A stretch of DNA of 64,000 nt from assembly GCA_004123355.1 (NCBI GenBank), contig SCHM01000005.1, positions 1,469,181 through 1,533,180 on the forward strand, given 5' to 3'. Below, piece after piece: positions 25,553-39,500 of the stretch. This DNA comes from Amphirosellinia nigrospora (taxonomy: Eukaryota > Ascomycota > Sordariomycetes > Xylariales > Xylariaceae). Position 1 is the first letter of the stretch. The number at the start of each line of letters is the position of its first letter. The notes under the pieces were generated by a model, which did not search any database, was not told the origin of the DNA, and worked only from the letters and a program-made list of their open reading frames with translations. Position numbers and translations under genes: made by a program.

Positions 25553-26703
25553 ATTATATAATAAAAAAAACATTTAATTAATAATTATAAACTAATTATT
25601 TAACTTATTTATATTTAATAATTAATATTATATAAAGTATTAAAAAATTATTTAAAATATAAAAGCTTCGAAATTTTTATTATAAAAAAAATAATATAAA
25701 GCTTATATATAAAAAACCTAAAAGCTAAAATTATTTTAAATTTTTAAAACAGCTAAAAAAGCTTTAATAAAAGCTTATATAATAACTTTAGTTAATATAA
25801 TAAAAATTAATAACTAAATTAACCGCATATATTTTATATTTTAAATACTTTTATTTTATTTTATTTTTTTTTAAAAAATATAAACTATTTAAAAATATTT
25901 TAATAATATAAAAATATTATCGTACGAAAAATAAAAATAATATTTTTATTATATATAAATAAAGCTACTTGTTTTTTAATATTAGTTTATATAAAATAGC
26001 TAATTATTTTACAAAATTAAATTATGCTATTTATATAAATAATTTAAATATTTTTATATAAAAAAATTATATAAAATATTATTTTATATAAAATATAAAA
26101 TTAAATAACTTATTCTAAAAAATCTAGAAATTTTATTATTATTATTAAACGTATAATAAAACTCCGCGGCAATTTAAATTTATAATTAAAAATAACTATA
26201 AATTTAACTATAAAATAATTATAAATATTATATAAATAAACAACTAAAATATACTATATATTATTAACGCTATTATATTATTTTAAATAGTAATTTTTTA
26301 AATTAATATTTATATAAAACGTATAAAATATTATATAAATATTAGATTAATATTTACTAAAAACTTTTTAATAATATTATATATAATTTTAAAATAAATT
26401 TTTATCGGATAAATTTAAAAATATATAAAAATAACTAGCGTATAATATTATAAAATATTTATTAAAGTATATTAAATAATAAACAAAATAAAACAATATA
26501 TAAACTATTTAAATATATATATAATATTTTTAAAAAGAAATTAATATACGTATAATAATAAATTAATTTTATAAATAATATAAAAATATTAAATAATATT
26601 ATTAAATTTAATAGTTTTATACTAATTTTTTTTATTTTCGGAGCTTATTTTATATTAATAAAAAATCCTTTCTATTTTTTTTTATCGTATAAAAAATAAT
26701 AGC

Positions 26704-27018
26704 TGTGGAAATGTTGATATTAGGGGCAATACTAGGTTGGTTGGCTTAATTGGTGTATTTGTACTATTATATACTTTTAGTTTTTTAGTTATAAACTAAA
26801 TAGGCTATTTTTTATTAAATATTAAAGAATTTGCTTAAGTAACTATAGCAGCCTAATATTTTTTTTATCCTACATAAAAAGGGCTTTTTTTACGCGTACT
26901 ATATAATATTTAGCGTATATATAAAACCACGTACTATTATACTATATAGCTACTTAAGTATTAATAATTATATAAATTTATTATTAGGCTAATTAGGTAT
27001 TAAACGTATATACTAATA
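26704..27018 (-). repeat. Family A 3' LTR of A2
   Basis: 315 bp on the minus strand. It retains TGTGGAAATG at its outer edge and AGGGGCAATACTAGG, sequences decayed in most copies, so this is one of the least mutated LTR ends. Confidence 0.92.
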
Positions 27019-27779
27019 TTTTTTTGGCTATAAATATTATAATATTATAAGCTTCGAAAGAAAAATAATAAAAAACTTTAAATTAATTTAGTACTATAAT
27101 TAAACTTTTTTTTTTATAACTAAAAATATATAGTTAACTAATTAAACTAAACGTAATATTTATATATATATATAAGCTATATACCCTGTTTTAAAACAGA
27201 CTTACTTTTTTATTTAGTTTAAAATCGTTATTTATAAACGTTTTTATTGCTACTATAATTTTAATATAATTTTTATTTATTCTAAAGTTTAAAAAAAAAA
27301 CTTTTAAAATATTTTATTTTTTACGGGGTATATAAAACAAAATAGTACTATTTTTTATATTTATCCGGGTACTTATTAAATAAGCAACTAAATAGCGCTA
27401 TTTTTTTAAAACTTTAAATTTTTCCTTAAATTTAGACCTTTAGGACCTTTTTAAATCTAAAAAATATAAATAATACTAATTATTCTAGCTAAATATTATT
27501 CTTTTAATACTTAATAAGTTTATTAATCGTATAATAAAATAAATCGAATTAATTATATATAAAATCTATAAGTTCTAAAGCATTATAAGTATTAAAGCAC
27601 TAAGTTAATTTTTTTTAAAAAATTAATATATTAGTAATCTTTTTTTTTAATAGTAATAAACAAGCTTAAACTATTAACCACTTGCTATATAAAGTTTTAA
27701 AAAAGCTTAGTTTTGTTTTTTTTTTTGCTAATTTTTTAATTTATAAATTAAATAAAAATAAAAACTTTTAATATTTAGC

Positions 27780-30700
27780 TTTTTTTAATAATTTAATTAA
27801 CCCGTTAGCTAGATTATTTTTTAACTTTATATATATTAGCTTAATATAATTAGTTTATATTTTTAATTAATAAATACGCTACTTTTATATACTTTTTTTG
27901 CTTTAATATAATTAATATTTAAACTAATTTATAGCTTTTATATTATTATATAAAAAAGTAATAAAACTATTTAATAATACTTTAAATTTATTTAAAAAGT
28001 TTTTTACTTACGTTAGATTATTTGCTATTTTGCTTATATAATATATTTATTTTTAATAAAGTTTTTTACTATAACTAACTATAGTTTAAAATATTATAAT
28101 ATTAATATATTATTTAAAAATATAATATATTTTATTAATAATTTGCTATTTTATAAGTTTAATATTAAATAATATTAATAGCAAATAAACTTATATTATT
28201 ATAAATTTTATATAAATAGCCTTTTTTAGTTTATTATATTTAATTTATATATTTAGAATATTTTTATATATTTAGCTAATCGTTTTATACTTTTAATATA
28301 TTTATTAAAAAAATTTATTATAAATTTTATTTAAATAAAAATAATAAAGCTTATATTAAGCTTTATAATTTAAATAAAAAAACTTAACTTATTAAATAAA
28401 AAAATATAATTAAATATTTTTATTTTTAAAAGCAGGCTTTTTTTATATTTTATAATATAAATTATTTTTTAATATTTATAAATATAAAATATTTATATAT
28501 TAAACTTAAACTAATAAAATTAAATATTTTAATTATATATTATTTTAATTAAAGCTTATATTATTATTAATTTTATTTTTTATAATTTATATATTTAAAA
28601 ACTAATTAGTTTGCTTAAATTGTTCGTTAAAACTATTTATTAATTTTTATAGCGATATTTTTTAAATAATTTAAATTAAATCTTATAATTAAAAAATTAT
28701 TTATATAAAATATTATAACTTTTTTTATTTTATAGTTAATATATAGCGTTATTAAAATTATAAGCTTAAATTTAACTTTATTTATAATTTTTTTAGCTTT
28801 AATTTATTATTTATATTTTAATTATTTAAAATATATAAAAGTTTTATTAGTTTAATAATTTTTTAATTAGCTAGTTTATTTTTTTTATTTTTTTAAAAGT
28901 TTTAAAGTATTTTTTTAATATTTTAAACTATTTTATAAATATTTTTTAAAATGCTTTATTAAATATACTATTATAAAATTAATTTAAATAATATACTATT
29001 TTTAAGCAGCTATTAAAGCTATTAAAATTTTTTATAATGTTATTTAGGCCGTAAAAACAAAGTTTTATATTAATATTTTTATGCTAAATAAACTTATAAT
29101 ATAAATTTTAGCTTTATATTTTTTAGTTTATTAATTAATAAATATTTTTTTTAAATATTTATATAAAATTAATAAAATAGCTATAAATAGTTTTTATACG
29201 TTTTATAAATTTTAAAATATTATATTTAAATAAATATATATTTTTTTAAATATAGTTTAAGCTATTTTTTTTTATTTTTTTTATAATATTTTTTTTAAAA
29301 TAAATTTATTAAAAGTAAATATTTTTATTATAAATTTTTTTAATAATTTTTATAAATAATTTATATAAAAACAACTTTTTAAAAAATAAAAATAGTTTAG
29401 TTTATTTAATCTAGCTTTTTATAAACTATAAATATTATATTAACTTTTTAAGTTTTAAATTTATTTATTTTAGCTTTATTTTTAAATCGTTTAAAAATTA
29501 TTTATATATATTTTATTTTTTTTAGTTTAATATTATATTTAAAGTATAAAATTATATTAAATAATTTTTGTTTATTTTAATAATAAATATAATTTTAATT
29601 AAATTTTTTTAAAGTTTTTTTTGTTATGCTTAATAATAAAGGTTAGTTTTATTATTTATTTCTGCGGTTAGCTACGTTTTTTTAGTTCGTTTTTATTATT
29701 TATAATATTATTTTCGATAATATTATAATCGCGGTTCCGTATTTAAGTAAAATTTTTAATTTTTTAGTAACGCTGCTTAAATTTACGCTATATTTTAAAA
29801 AATAATAAACGTATAATATTTTAAAATTGTAAGCGTTATTTATATTTTTAATATTTTTATAAAAATTATATATAATATATAATATTTTTATTACTTTTAA
29901 TAAGCTAAATTATAATAAATATATTTTTATAATTTAAAATATAGTATTAGTTTTTTTAACTTTTAGTTTTTTAGCTAATATATATATAGATTTATTAATA
30001 AATACTATATAATATATATTTATTATTTGTAAATTATTAAAGTTAGGTTTATTATTTTTTTTTTAATTTAAATAATTAAAATATTTTTTAGTTAAAATTA
30101 CTTTTTTTATTATAAATTAATTAGTTTTATTAAAAATATATATAATTATTAAACGCTGTATGTTTAAAATATAGTTAGTAATTTAGTTTATAAAAATAAA
30201 GCTTTAGTTTTATTTTAAATAAAATTTATCGATTTTTTAACTATATTATTTTAGTATTAATTTATAAATAATAAAATAATAATAATTATTTTTATTTTAT
30301 TATAAAATATTTCTAAATTTTTATACCGAACTTTTACTACTATTTATATATAAAACGTAGTATTTTTTTTAATAGTTTTTATTAAATTAAAATATTTAAA
30401 ATATTAATTTTTTATTTATTTATTATAAATATATTTTAATAGTATTTTTTGTTTTATTTTTATTTTATATATTTAAAAATAATATTTATTATTATTATTT
30501 ATTATAAATAAAAAATATTTATATTTTTTAATCGAAATTAGTTTAATTTAGTTAAAGTTTATTTAAATTATTTTTTTTAAATAATCGGTTTTTTTAATAG
30601 TTTTTTTCGAAATATATTTTTTAGCTTTAGCTTAATTATAAATAAAACAAAAAAAATATTTAATTTTTTTAAGTTTAATATTAATATTTATAGTATATTT

Positions 30701-33560
30701 AATTATTTATATTAATTTTTTAGTATTAAATAATATAGCTAATAGTATTAAAAAATTAGCTTATTTTAAATTTTAAAAGTTATTTTTATTTTTTTTTTTA
30801 ATAATAATTTAAACAATAATTCTTTTTAACGTTTTAATTTCGTTTGTTATATTTAGCGCGAATTTTTATAGCTTTTTTAAAATTAATATATTATATAAAG
30901 CTTTTTTTTTTTATATTTTATAAAAAAAATTACGCTATTATATATTAAAATTTATAATAGCTATTTTGCGGTTATTTTTTATAATATATTATATTAAATA
31001 ACTTTTTATTTTATATAGTTATTTTTTTAAAAATATATTTTAAAAAAAAATAAATAAATAAAAATATTTTTACGTTTATATTACGTTTATTTTATTAAAA
31101 GTTTTAAAGTTTTTATAATAGTGCCGATTTTTTTTTTTTATATAAGTTTATTTTTTATATAAACTATATATTTTTCGTTTTTTTAATTAAATTTATTATT
31201 AACTTTTTTTTAAAATTAGCTTTATTTATATATTTTTATATTTAATTTTATATTAAATAAAATATAACGTTTATATATTAAAATATAATAATTTTTTAAA
31301 ATATAAATATGCTTAAAAGCATTATTATTTTTTATATAATAACTTTAATATTTAGTTCGCTACTACTAATAACTTTAATATTTAATACGTTTTTTTTAAC
31401 TTAAGTTATTTAAAATTATTATTAAAAGTAAAAATATAAAAATAAATATAATTAAAAATATTATTATATTTTTTTGCTTAATAATTAGCTTAATAATTAG
31501 CTTTAAATTATTAGTAATAATTAGCTTTAAATTATCTTTAAATTTATTATTACTAAAGTTAGCTTTTATTTAATAAAAAGTTTATTATTTTTTAATTAAT
31601 AAATAAGCTTATTATAATAAATAAATCTACGGTTTTTTTTTTTTCTATATAAAAGTTTACAGTAATTTTCTTTATAAAGGTCCGCCGTTATTTTTTTTTA
31701 GCCTAATATAATTATCGAAGCTAAAGCTATTTTTTAAGTTAAAATTTTTTAATTAAAATTTTTAAGTTAAAATTTTTTAAATTAAAGTTTTTAAATTAAA
31801 GTTTTTTAAGCTATAATAATTTTTAGCTTAAAATTACTTTATATAACGTAGTTTTATTTATAATTAATAATATTATAGTTATTTAAAATAAAAAAAATAA
31901 ACTAAATATATAAAAAAGAAAAAATAATATTTATAGTTATAAAAATTTATTAATTTTATAAAATATTTATATTTATATAAGTAAAATAACTAAAATTATT
32001 TTCGAAGCTTATAAGTAGCCCTTAATTTTTAATAAATTTATTATAAATATTATAAGTTTTTAATCGTTTAAAGTTTTAATTTTAGTTATTACTACTTTTT
32101 TAGGGTAATTTTAGCAATATAATTTTATTAGCCGCACTTAAAGCATTTAAGCCTTTTTTTTTTATATAATTCTTTTTTTTAAAATTAAATTTAAAGTTTA
32201 ATTTATAATTCTTGCTTTTGTTATTGCTTTTATTATAACTTTTATTCTTATTAATAATATTATTATTAGATTTTTTTTTTTATAGTTTTTCGATTCGGGC
32301 TTTTTTTTATATAGTTTTTAAAATTATTATTAAATTTATTAACTAAATTTTAAATATAATATTTTTTATATTTTATAACTTTAATAGTAATATTATATTA
32401 AGCTATTATTTTATTTTTTATTATAGTTATAAATATATAACCTATTAGTTTATGTTTATTTTTTTTTTTTAGTTTTTTATATTTATTTATATTTTTAAAA
32501 ATTTAAATATAAAAAGTATTAGATTTTTTTTATCGTATTTATAATTAATAATATTATTTTATATATTTTTTTAGTATATTAGCTTATATTTATAAGTTTT
32601 GCTAAAAATTTTTAATATATATAACTTTTTTTTAATATTTTTAACTAGGTTTAAAAAATTAGTTTTAATATATTAATAATTGTTTATATTAGTATTAGTT
32701 TTTTATACGAACTAATAAAGTTTTTAAAATTATATTTAATAGTTTTTATAATAAAGTATAATTATGTTAATATTAATTAGTTTTAGGTTTTTTTAAATAA
32801 TTTTTTTATTAAGTTTTAGTTTAAATTTATATTATTTTAGTTAATTTTATTTAAAATAAAAGTTTTTTAAGTTTTTTTATAATAAATAATATTTATATTT
32901 AATATAAATATTATTAAATTTTTTTAAATCTAATAATAATAATAACGAATTTAACGAATTTAAGTTTAAATTTAGAATAAAAATAATTTTTTTTTTTTTT
33001 TTGCTTTTAAACTTTTTTTTAGTAAAATTACGCTTCGGTTTTTTTTTTAAAATCGATCGATTTAAACTTTTTAAAAAACTTATTTTTTTTTTGCTGTTTT
33101 ATCTAAAAAGCTTAATATTTTTTAATTATTTTTTAATAATACTATTTATTATTAAATATTTTAAATATATTTTTATTAGCTAGATTAATTTAATTAATTA
33201 AATTAATTTAATTAAAACTAATTTTTTATTTAATTATTTAATTTTTTTAAATTATTAATAATTTCGTTAAATTTATTTTTTATAAGCTTTATTTTATATT
33301 TATAATTAATAGATTATTTTTCGATTTTTTTTTTAAAGTTTTTAATAATTTTATTATTTTTTTTTTTCTAGTATAGTTTGCTTTTATATATTTTAAAGTT
33401 ATATATTTATTTTTAGTTATTATTAGGCGTTAATTTATTAATTAATTATTTTATCGAATAAGTGCTAATATTTTATTATTTTAATTTTTAAATTTGCGAT
33501 AACTTTTTTTAATTTTTTTTAGTTAATATTTATTAATTTAAATTAATAACCAAAATAGTT
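27780..33560 (-). pseudogene. Copia gag-pol relic of A2
   Basis: Minus-strand relic. The zinc knuckle reads C-F-K-C-G-stop-stop-N-Y, equivalent to C-F-K-C-G-Q-Q-G-H before RIP, but a 1-bp loss shifts the last Cys. The protease D-S-G region lies near 31365-31380 with a changed Asp codon. The end motif L-A-D-G-L-T-K is clearer than in A1 or A3. Stops in every frame; not functional. Confidence 0.8.
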
Positions 33561-33608
33561 AAAAATACGCTAATTAAACGTTTTAAAAGTCGATTAGTCG
33601 TAAAAATA

Positions 33609-33620
33609 CGCTAGCTATTA
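33609..33620 (-). other. Putative primer binding site, A2
   Basis: The complement reads TAATAGCTAGCG, directly abutting the 5' LTR on the minus strand. Identical to the 12-mer beside the 5' LTR of Gypsy copy B1 (51725-51736). Probably TGGTAGCTAGCG before RIP. Confidence 0.55.
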
Positions 33621-33929
33621 TATAAAAATATATTAATACTAAAAAGTAATACTAAATTATTAATTTAATTAATATATTTATATTTTATATTTTTTAGTTT
33701 TTTAGTTATAAATTAAATAGGCTTTTTTATTAAATATTAAAGAATTTGCTTAGCAGCTATAATAGTTTAATATTTTTTTATCCGCGTAAAAAGGGCTTTT
33801 TTTACGCGTGCTGCGTAATATCTAGCGCATATATAAAGCCACGTGCTACTATGCCACACAGCTACCTAAGCATTAGTAATTATATAATCCATTACTGGGC
33901 TAATTAGGTACTAGACGTATATATTAACA
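33621..33929 (-). repeat. Family A 5' LTR of A2
   Basis: 309 bp; the outer part (about 33770-33929) is well preserved, with ACGTGCTACTATGCCACACA, CATTACTGGGC and the TATA-like ATATAAA at 33831-33837 on the complement. The inner edge is followed at 33609-33620 by the primer-site complement CGCTAGCTATTA. Confidence 0.92.
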
Positions 33930-34948
33930 ATAGCTATTTAAAAAATAATAAAAATACTATATAAAAACTATATAAAAGTTAAAATTAATCGTACGATTAA
34001 TAAATAAAATAAACTATTTTTATATAACGTATTTATATTTTTTTTTAAAATGAAATCTTAATATAAAAAAAAAAAAATTATAAAAAAAACCGTATAAAAT
34101 TAAAACAATCGAAAAATTAAATATAATCGTAGCTTCGATTAATAAACTAATATATTTTTAATATATATAAATTAAGCTATACTACTATATAAAAAATATT
34201 TAAATAAATAATTTAAACTAAAACAATATATAATTTATATAGCTAATAATTACTAAAAAAAACATAATTAGCTAAAAAAAAAAAACTTAGCTTTATTATC
34301 ATATAACGCTGAAATATATTTATTATATAATATTTAAATACTATAAACTTTTTTAATAAAAAAATAAGCTTATAAATTAATAACTAAACTATATATAAAT
34401 AAAATTATTATAACTTTCAATAAACCGTTTAAAAAATCGGATAATAAAAATTAATAAACTTATTATATAAAATATTTTCGAATTTATTATATATAACTTA
34501 AATATTTATAAAAAAAAACATATTTTTAAATCTTGCTTTATATAAAAATTAAAAAAAAAACTATAAAATTATATAAAAAGTTCAAACTTATTATATAAAA
34601 ATATAATAATATTAAAAAAATATTATTTTAATTTAATCGTTAATAATTTAATAAATAAACTAATAGCTAATCCTAATATTTAATTTTACTTTTATATAAA
34701 ACTTTAGAACTTTATATAAGCTTAAAAATATTATTTAAACTTATATTTAATTAAAAAATAAACTATCGCGCAATATTTATATTTGTTTACTTTTAAAATT
34801 AAAAAAAAATACTTTTTAAAAACTATTCTATATATCGTATAATTTTTATATAGCTTAGCTAAATTTAAGCTATATTAGTTTAAAATATACTATTAATATT
34901 ATTAAAAAAAACTTAAAATATAAATATTTATATATAACTTATATTTAT
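33930..34948 (+). mobile_element. Family E body (E2), part 3
   Basis: About 1.0 kb of A-rich sequence between A2 (ATAGC duplication) and B1 (TTTAT duplication), so it is the continuation of 26703 and continues again at 51885. Short runs give readable peptides if TAA is tolerated, for example around 34400 (TFNKPFKKSDN), but I recognise no domain. A few patches such as ATTATCATATAACGCTG near 34300 keep CpA. Confidence 0.6.
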
Positions 34949-35095
34949 TAATAGCGTATAGTTTATTAATTTTAAAGTTGTTGAATTACTAAGCTAAGTT
35001 TTATATAAAACGTTATTTTGAAAATAATGTTCTACGGATAGTATTTAATAAACTAAATACTATTTTAAAAATAATATTTTTAAAATAGCATTATA
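34949..35095 (-). repeat. Family B LTR of B1 (3' LTR)
   Basis: 147 bp, TAATAGCGTATAG...TAGCATTATA. On the minus strand it lies directly downstream of the purine tract at 35096-35109. Confidence 0.9.
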
Positions 35096-35099
35096 TTTA

Positions 35100-35109
35100 C
35101 TCCCCCTTA
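35100..35109 (-). other. Polypurine tract of B1
   Basis: The plus strand reads CTCCCCCTTA, that is AAGGGGGAG on the minus strand, 4 nt from the 3' LTR. It sets the element's orientation. In B0 and B2 the same position has decayed to an A-run, as G-to-A mutation predicts. Confidence 0.65.
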
Positions 35110-35519
35110 AAAAACAAAACAACGTCTTTATTATTACTATTGCTATATTTTTCTTCGATTAAACTATTACTTATATTATCTTCTTATTATTATAATCCTT
35201 ATTTTTTCTATATTTTTATTTTATATTTTTTATTGTTATTATTATTTTTATTATTGTCTATATTTCTATTAGCAATCTTTATTTATTTTAGTATTATTAT
35301 TATTATTTAAATCAAAAATATTAAACTAAATATAACGTTTAATTTTATATTTTTTTTTTTCGTATCCGAGTATTTTGCTGTTATTATTATCTTTTTTATT
35401 TTTTTATTAGTTTAGCTAAAAAAAGCTTTAAATTATATAATAAAGTTTATTAGAAAAAAAGCAAAAATATTAATAAAAATCGTTATTATTAAAATATATT
35501 TCGTTTATAAAATAAAAAC

Positions 35520-35640
35520 AAAAATATAAAAAATATCGTTATTATAAAAAATATCGCTATTATTATAAAAAATATTATTATTGTTATAAAAAACATTATT
35601 ATTATTATAAAAAGTATTATTATTATTATAAAAAATATTA
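35520..35640. repeat. About 24-bp tandem repeat in B1 3' region
   Basis: Roughly five imperfect units of TATTATTATAAAAAATAT type. The preceding 35100-35400 stretch is TTATTATTATT-rich, as in B0 and B2. This is 3' untranslated sequence of the Gypsy element. Confidence 0.6.
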
Positions 35641-36599
35641 GTCTAAAACTAGTTTAAACGTTAATTAAAACGTCCGCAAACTTAGGAAATATTTATAAAC
35701 CTAAGAAATAATTAAAAATATTTTATAATATAATATTATATACTTTTGCTTCAATAATATTGCTTATTTTTGCTTTAATATACGTATTTTATAGCGTAGT
35801 TATTTTTAAATAAATAATAATAATTTAGCAGTTCTTACTACTATTAATAAATTATTATTATTATTGTTGTTTTTATTTAATAATTTATAATAGCGCTTAG
35901 CTATTTTTTAGTAATACGTTTATTTAGCGTTATTATTATCGATAGTTTTTTATTTTTTATAGTTTTTATTAGCTTTAATATTATTATTATTAGCTTTAAT
36001 AAAATAATATTTTTATAGTTTGCTTATTTAATATAACGTTAATAATCGGTTAAGTTATAATTTAGGTTATAATATTTATATTAACTAGTTATTATAGTTA
36101 TATTATTAACGGATTATTTCTAAATAATATTATTATTAATAAAAAACTAGTAATATAATTATTAAATAGATTAAAATCTTAATATTTTTAAATAGTTATA
36201 TTAATTAGCGGTTTTATTATTTAAAAATCCTATTTTTAGATTTTAATTACGTTTATTATTTTTTAATTTAAAATTTTAGCTTTTATTTTTTTTTAAATAG
36301 TTTTTTATTATTGTTTTAATATTATTTTATAAAAAGTTTATTTTATTTAATAAATTTTTATTTAATAATATATTTATTAATTTTAGCGTATAATGTTTTA
36401 TATTATACTTTTTAATTTAATATTTTTAAGCTTTATAGCTTTGATTTTTTTTAAACTTTTTTATATTATTTTATTAAACGTTTATTGTTTTAATATTTAT
36501 TAAAAAATATTTTTATTACTGCTAGGAACTTTATATATAATATTATTTTAAATTTTATAACGTTTTTTATATTATTTAAACCGAATAAAATATTATTTT

Positions 36600-39500
36600 T
36601 ACTATTATTAAGCAAAAAATTAATTAAAATATAAATAAAATATTTTTTTTATATTATTATTAAATAGTTTATAAATTTATTATTATTTATAGTTAAAAGT
36701 TAATTTATTCCGGTTATTAATTTTTATAACTAGTTTATTATTATAATTATTATTTTTAAATATTAAAACTAATATTCTAATATTTTTATATATAGCTTTA
36801 GAACTATAAGCTATATAAAACCGGTTTTAATTAAAAAATATTTTATTATATTCGGTAAAATATTAAATTTATAAGTTATGCTATTAAATATATATAAAGC
36901 TTTGATTTTTTCGCGTATTAAAACGTTTAGTTTAATATTAACTATTTTAAAACGCGTGTTTAAATAATAGGCTATAATATTTTTAATTTTTTTTTAATTT
37001 TTAAATAAATTTTAAACTTTAAAAGCTATCGGTTAAAAGCGATTTATGCTAAATTATTAATTATTTTTCGGATATTATTGCTTAATTAAATTAAATATTT
37101 TAAAAATATTAATTTTAGTAGTCCTATAATATTATATATTTAATAATAATATCTATATTTTTATATAATAATAATTTATTTTAATAATAAATTCGGCTTT
37201 TGTTTTAAAGTTTTTTACGAAATTTTTAAAATTTTCGACCTTATTAATAGCAGCTATATAATATTGTATGCTTTTTTTAGCTTGCTTTTTTAATTTATTA
37301 TTTATTTATATTATAAGCGGATTTTTTACTATAGTTAAACATTAGTTTTAAAATTCTTTTTTATTAAAAAACTAACTATATTATAGTTAAAATATAAATT
37401 TATTTATATAACCTAGTTTAATTAATAAATATTATTTTAAACATATTTATATAAAAATTATAATTATAATACTTAATTATTATTAATATATAATAATAAT
37501 AATATGCTTACTTATTATACGCCCGCTTGTAAAATATGTTGTTTAATATTTAAACGTAATAATATTGTTGTAATTATGCGTTTATAATAATAATATTATA
37601 TATATAGTATGTATAATATATAAATATAAAAATACTTATAATACTATATAAGTATAAATACATAATATTATAAAAATATAAAATAATATTTTAATAAAGT
37701 ATAATAATAGCATTATTATAAATATTATTTTCTAATAAAAAATAGTTTTATATTCTACTTAAATATATATTTATTTTTTACGCTAATAGTGTTTTAATAA
37801 GATTTATATAATTATTTTTAATATTATATTTATAGTTTTTTAATTTTTAATTTTTTTATAGCTATTTTATTATTTTTAGTTTTATTTTATTAAATTAATA
37901 TTTTAATTTAAACTTTTTAAGCTTTATTAAATATTTTTTATTATATTTATATATTAAATTAGCAACGTTTTTTATTAATAATACTTTTAAATATTATTTA
38001 TTATATTAAGCTTTAAAGCTTTTTTATTTAATTAAATATTTTAATAATAAACGTTTTTTTAAACAATTAATCTTTTTAGTAAAAATATTATCGATTTTAT
38101 ATAATATTTATTTATTATTATTTTTTTAATAAAAATACGTCTTAATATTAGTTTTTGCTTTTAAAAAAAGTTAACTTTTTTAATACTAAATATAACTATA
38201 TTATAAATATATATTTTATAAATTTTTTAATATTATAAAAAGTTTAGTTTATATGCTAATTTATTTATTTTTATTAATATAATAAACGGTCCGGTTTTTT
38301 ATATAAACTATTTATAAAAAATTTCTTAAGTAAATAATATTTTTTATAAAGTTATAAAAAACTTTATTTTTAATATTAAATTATATAAAATTATATTTAT
38401 ATTATATTATATTTAACGTTTGCTATTATAAATTATATTATAATTTTTATATTTTATTAATATAATTTCTAATATAATTAAAAATTTATAATATTATTAA
38501 ATATTTTTAAAATTAATAGTACGCTTTATAGTTTAAAGCTTAATATTAATTTATTTAATATATTTTAATAACTATAAATTTAATATTATTTATATTATAT
38601 TATAATATAAATATAATATTTAACTATATTAATTTTATTATTATATAATATTAAATAATAATTTTAATATTTTAATTACGTTGTTTATTTTAACTATTAG
38701 TTTATAAATAATAGCTTATTAATATTGTTAATATTATTCTTATTTTTATTTATTATACTATAGCTTTAATATAAACTTAAAATTTTAATTTAAAATAAAC
38801 TTATATAATATTTTTAGTTATATAATAATAATATTAATTTAATATAATTGTTTATTTTATTATATTTAATATTCTTTAGTATTAATAAAGTTTTTTTATT
38901 AAACTTATATATTATTATTAATAAAATATTAAATATATTATATTTAAATATTGCTAAAACAATTTAATAAATAATATTTTTAATAATTTTATAATAAAAT
39001 TTATTATAATTATATAAATAATATTAATAGCTTTTAAATTAGTTTTAGTTTATTAAATATTTTTGCTAATTTATTATATTATTTAAATATTATAAAATAT
39101 TATTAATATTTTTTATTTATTTAGCTATATTATATATTATAAATTTTTAAAATTTATAATATATTTTTTTAGCCCGAAATAATATTTTTTATCGTACGCT
39201 ATTTTTAAAATATTTTTTAGTATATATTTAAAATATATAATTATTTTTATTTATTTAAATATTAAAAATATAAAAAGCTATTTATTATTATATATAAAAT
39301 ATAATTAACAAGTAAAAATAAAAAACTATATTATTATTTTTTTTTTTGCTGAATTTAAAATAGCTAATTTACGTTTTTTAATTTTTGCGATTATTTTCGC
39401 GAATTTCCGATTTATATTATCCTTATTATAATTTTAATTTTTAATTTTTATTTATATATATTTCTATTTTATAAAATATCCGATTTTATTAATAATATTT

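Larger units (their letters stand above)
21486..26703 (+). mobile_element. Family E main body (E2), part 2
   Basis: Continues the element begun at 10302. It is cut by a solo C repeat (25421-25552) and then by Copia copy A2, whose ATAGC duplication joins it to 33930. The plus strand is A-rich, suggesting plus-strand coding. Between about 24890 and 25200 one frame reads as plausible protein once TAA is taken as mutated Gln or Arg (local peptides such as FFFKLSF and LLFYA), and a second frame from about 25230 gives FENKLTSEKFLTYLTKYKS. I recognise no catalytic motif and cannot name the class. Adding the pieces at 33930, 51885 and 59430, E2 is about 6.8 kb. Confidence 0.6.
26704..33929 (-). mobile_element. 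Family A Ty1/Copia retrotransposon, copy A2
   Basis: Complete 7226-bp element on the minus strand. LTRs lie at 26704-27018 (3') and 33621-33929 (5'), with a perfect duplication ATAGC (26699-26703, 33930-33934), inside family E. Its left edge TGTGGAAATGTTGATATTAG shows the true 3' LTR end (...CCACA on the minus strand), so the family has canonical TG...CA ends. Legible positions on the minus strand are the zinc knuckle (about 32105-32145), the linker minisatellite (about 31737-31815), Y-V-D-D at 28696-28707 and the RNase H end L-A-D-G-L-I-K at 27792-27812. The plus-strand open frame at 33001-33183 is antisense to gag and not a gene. Confidence 0.93.

Noticed and set aside
33001-33183. 60-codon plus-strand open frame
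   Set aside because: Antisense to the gag relic of Copia copy A2; hydrophobic low-complexity product.
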